DNA of 64,000 nt from Acidobacteriota bacterium. GTDB lineage: Bacteria > Acidobacteriota > Blastocatellia > Pyrinomonadales > Pyrinomonadaceae. Location: contig JADKEF010000006.1 of NCBI GenBank assembly GCA_016718135.1, forward strand, positions 286,026 to 350,025, read 5' to 3'. Each line of letters starts with the position of its first letter. The stretch's first letter is position 1. This document shows positions 63,341 to 64,000 of this stretch, one piece after another. The position numbers were made by a program, and so were the translations under genes. Under the pieces are notes generated by a model, which ran no database searches, was not told where the DNA came from, and saw only the letters and a program-made list of their open reading frames with translations.

Positions 63341-64000
63341 TTACCTTATTTTGACACCGAGCCATTCGATCATATGATCTGCGACCTCTTGCCAATTATC
63401 TTCCAACGGCAGGTCGTGTCCCGTTTGCGGGAAAAATTTGAGATCGGCGTTGTAAACACGAGCCGTCTTTTCGATCGCCCTCTTCGAGACGAGTGCGTCC
63501 TCATCTGCTCCTAAAACTAACATCTGGGTGCTGATCTCCTCCGGCTTTGGTAAATTGAACATCGATTCCAAATTGGCCCAATACGATTCTTTGCCAAATT
63601 TCTTTACGTAACGAGCGATCTTTTCGATGTCAGTATCTTTCGAAAATAGGAATTTTTTTGCGAGTTCCGGCGTCGCAAACATCAGCGAATAATCCTGGTG
63701 GAAACCGATCTTCATCATTAGGATCGGATGTTTGTACGGCATCCAAAATGCGGACCAAAACATCCCTTCCGACGGCGAGGGTGTGATCAAGATCGCCGCC
63801 GGGGCCTCGTTTTTTTCGAGGTATTTTTGCACGACCAAGCCGCCGAGCGAGTGTCCGATGACCACAGGCTTTTCGGGCAAGTCGGAGGCGACCCGGACTA
63901 CATCCGAGACATAATCCGCAATCGAGGTCCATTTCAGAGCTTCGTACCCATCGCTCTTTCCGTGTCCACGCAAACTAAGAGCATAGGCATCAAAACCTTT
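63341..64000 (-). CDS. Alpha/beta hydrolase, C-terminal part (runs off window)
   Basis: A reverse-strand frame open from the window edge to the stop at 63341 (219 codons visible). It begins inside the fold as 'GFDAYALSLRGHGKSDGYEA'. The nucleophile elbow is 'PVVIGHSLGGLVVQKYLEKN' with Ser in Gly-His-Ser-Leu-Gly. The acid is in 'MLVLGADEDALVSKRAI' and the His in 'FFPQTGHDLPLEDNW'. So all three catalytic residues are visible. Lipase or esterase activity is likely; the N-terminus and start lie outside the window. It is convergent with thiC. Confidence 0.85.
   Translation of the reverse strand, partial: KGFDAYALSLRGHGKSDGYEALKWTSIADYVSDVVRVASDLPEKPVVIGHSLGGLVVQKYLEKNEAPAAILITPSPSEGMFWSAFWMPYKHPILMMKIGFHQDYSLMFATPELAKKFLFSKDTDIEKIARYVKKFGKESYWANLESMFNLPKPEEISTQMLVLGADEDALVSKRAIEKTARVYNADLKFFPQTGHDLPLEDNWQEVADHMIEWLGVKIR

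Overview
The window looks like a chromosomal segment of an uncultured Gram-negative bacterium. The best guess is Acidobacteriota, class Blastocatellia (inference). The reasons are moderate GC, a large Oar-type TonB receptor with an N-terminal carboxypeptidase-regulatory domain, many small secreted proteins with Ala-Gln signal cleavage sites, a DsbA/VKOR disulfide pair, and mostly short, loosely coupled operons. No rRNA, tRNA, prophage or CRISPR array was seen. Genes are packed on both strands, and many gaps carry hairpin repeats built from short tandem units.

Region by region. 1-3.3 kb: a 5' part of a tectonin-like beta-propeller protein, a RelE/HigB-like toxin-antitoxin pair, a GNAT, proC, a lone SRA-like domain protein and a zinc-ribbon membrane protein with an internal stop. 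3.5-8 kb: a secreted thermolysin-type protease, a NUDIX hydrolase, pyrE-like, ybaB and recR. 8-13.8 kb: the most unusual locus, with three related secreted subunit-like proteins, a periplasmic chaperone-like protein and an 837-residue outer-membrane barrel protein, behind a near-consensus promoter and a leader with a C9 tract. This resembles a chaperone-usher fibre system with a non-canonical usher. 13.8-20.9 kb: cytochrome c, a UvrD-family helicase, an Asn-rich zinc-ribbon membrane protein, an S8 protease without a signal peptide, a patatin and a frameshifted RRM protein. 20.9-26.8 kb: DUF58, DinB, a B12-type radical SAM protein, a caspase-like/methyltransferase fusion and a glutamate-racemase-like protein, a candidate undescribed modification pathway.

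26.8-45 kb: SpoIIM-type membrane protein, ABC exporter, ribA, TPR protein, TonB receptor, lepA, YtxH/DUF948 pair, Spy-like protein, dxs with a DsbA/VKOR pair, and an ECF sigma/anti-sigma pair. 45-52 kb: class I aldolase, two metallo-beta-lactamase-fold hydrolases, a GNAT, a DHH phosphoesterase and an APC permease. 52.3-55.4 kb is a decayed accessory patch: REP-like palindromes, a frameshifted IS200/RAYT transposase, a broken SH3/TPR gene and an orphan HigA. 55.4-64 kb: an unknown protein with a promoter almost on its start codon, a PQQ sugar dehydrogenase, a diguanylate cyclase, a frameshifted serine hydrolase, a methyltransferase, a TPP riboswitch with thiC, and a partial alpha/beta hydrolase.

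At least six genes carry apparent single-base or nonsense lesions. One lies next to a homopolymer, so assembly error must be separated from real decay before biological claims are made about them.
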